Position numbers and translations under genes: made by a program | The notes under the pieces: model-generated | Databases searched by the model: none | The model's input: the letters and a program-made list of their open reading frames with translations, nothing else | Told to the model about the DNA's origin: nothing | Shown here: piece after piece, positions 63,277-64,000 of the stretch | Position numbering within the stretch: the stretch's first letter is position 1 | Layout of the letters: each line of letters opens with the position of its first letter | NCBI RefSeq assembly: GCF_000498575.2 | Contig: NZ_AWSQ01000006.1 | Span: 124,001 to 188,000, forward strand | Reading direction: 5' to 3' | From: Pseudomonas taeanensis MS-3 | GTDB lineage: Bacteria; Pseudomonadota; Gammaproteobacteria; Pseudomonadales; Pseudomonadaceae | DNA length: 64,000 nucleotides

Positions 63277-64000
63277 TCAGAAATTGCCCTGTACCCAGCG
63301 TTTCAGGCGCTCGAATACAGGTGTAACGGGTTCATCGCTGTAACTGCCAATACCAGACATGGAGACGCCGTCGGCCTGCTTTTGCAGCCCGTATAGCAAC
63401 AGGCCCACACCTGTGGAATAGATCGGGTTGCGCACCACATCGGCCAGCCCCTTGACGCTGTGGGGGACACCGAGACGCACCGGCATGTGAAAGATTTCCT
63501 CGGCCAGTTCGACGGCCCCTTCCATCTTCGCAGTACCGCCGGTGAGCACGATCCCGGCCGGGATCAGATCCTCATAGCCACTGCGCCGCAGCTCAGCCTG
63601 AATCAGGGTGAAGAGTTCGTCGTAGCGCGGCTCGACCACTTCGGCCAGCGATTGCCGGGACAGGTCACGCGGCGGACGATCGCCGACGCTGGGCACCTTG
63701 ATGGTCTCGCCGGCACCGGCCAGCTTGGCCAGGGCGCAGGCGTAGCGAATCTTGATTTCTTCGGCATACTGGGTCGGCGTACGCAGCGCCATGGCGATGT
63801 CGTTGGTGACCTGATCGCCGGCAATCGGAATCACCGCGGTGTGACGAATCGCGCCCTCGGTAAAGATGCAGATGTCGGTGGTGCCGCCACCGATGTCGAC
63901 CAGGCACACACCCAGCTCTTTCTCATCGTCGGTGAGCACCGCGTAAGCCGAAGCAAGCTGCTCGAGAATGATATCGTCGATCTCCAGGCCGCAACGACGC
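63277..64000 (-). CDS. ftsA: Cell division protein FtsA (3' part, truncated by window edge)
   Basis: The frame runs open to the right edge, so this is the C-terminal 240 residues of FtsA, an actin-like protein that tethers FtsZ to the membrane. The segment VCLVDIGGGTTDICIF is the phosphate-2 ATP motif, and GIVLTGGTAKMEGAVELAEE, in part, is the adenosine motif. The C-terminal amphipathic helix (FERLKRWVQGNF) that binds membrane is present. A GTG within the frame at 63939 is not the start. Confidence 0.98.
   Translation of the reverse strand, partial: RRCGLEIDDIILEQLASAYAVLTDDEKELGVCLVDIGGGTTDICIFTEGAIRHTAVIPIAGDQVTNDIAMALRTPTQYAEEIKIRYACALAKLAGAGETIKVPSVGDRPPRDLSRQSLAEVVEPRYDELFTLIQAELRRSGYEDLIPAGIVLTGGTAKMEGAVELAEEIFHMPVRLGVPHSVKGLADVVRNPIYSTGVGLLLYGLQKQADGVSMSGIGSYSDEPVTPVFERLKRWVQGNF

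Overview
The window is about 64 kb of GC-rich chromosome from a Pseudomonas species. The evidence is the run of recognisable Pseudomonas proteins (XenB, ArgP/ArgO, Fe-SodB, BifA, IcmP imelysin, MexVW, GroESL, AmpG, ColRS, ArgJ, SecA, LpxC, FtsZ, FtsA). From memory, most of the gene order matches the PA4353-PA4408 stretch of P. aeruginosa PAO1. Two differences stand out: an IS3-family insertion lies in the interval where I recall feoABC in PAO1, and the colRS/inaA/methyltransferase block is in a different place. Most of the window is housekeeping or envelope-related core genome. I see no prophage, CRISPR array, tRNA or rRNA.

Layout. 1-6.3 kb: acpH, an ArsR-type regulator with a repeated operator, xenB, an intact IS3-family element with 3-bp target duplication, a coiled-coil membrane protein, a small orphan gene behind a sigma-54-type promoter, an NAD-dependent epimerase and a 142-bp MITE-like hairpin repeat. 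6.4-15.2 kb: a saccharopine-dehydrogenase-like reductase, a chemoreceptor, argP, an ACT protein, argO, sodB and bifA. 15.3-22.1 kb: a GIDE/EF-hand protein with LemA, then a probably iron-regulated periplasmic cluster (imelysin lipoprotein, di-haem oxidoreductase, second imelysin, DUF1513 protein). 22.2-28.7 kb: a second chemoreceptor, mexV-mexW and a small secreted protein.

29-41.9 kb: groESL behind a sigma-32-type promoter and a highly structured leader, fxsA, a HugZ-like protein, an SDR enzyme, a DUF481 outer-membrane protein, an alkyltransferase-like protein, ampG, an InaA-type kinase, mscS, yajQ, a response regulator with a dead GGDEF domain, and panE. 41.9-45.5 kb: a histidine kinase, a cobalamin adenosyltransferase and an RluA-type pseudouridine synthase. 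45.5-52.3 kb: an envelope-remodelling block around colRS. Leftward it holds a methyltransferase, an InaA kinase and dgkA; rightward it holds an LtaS-like sulfatase-fold transferase and a PAP2 phosphatase. A ColR-box-like sequence precedes each arm. 52.3-64 kb: an HPP-CBS protein, a MutT-ThiE fusion, a GST, argJ, secA, an M23 peptidase, dciA, lpxC, ftsZ and the 3' part of ftsA.

The most interesting signals are the two ColR-like boxes facing a lipid- and LPS-modifying gene set with a plausible diacylglycerol loop; the four-gene imelysin/di-haem cluster with its palindromic promoter; the orphan gene with a consensus -24/-12 promoter; the chain of hairpins in the groES leader; and the insertion sequence that split xenB from its terminator. 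All functional calls are from reading the sequence and remembered families. No database search was run.
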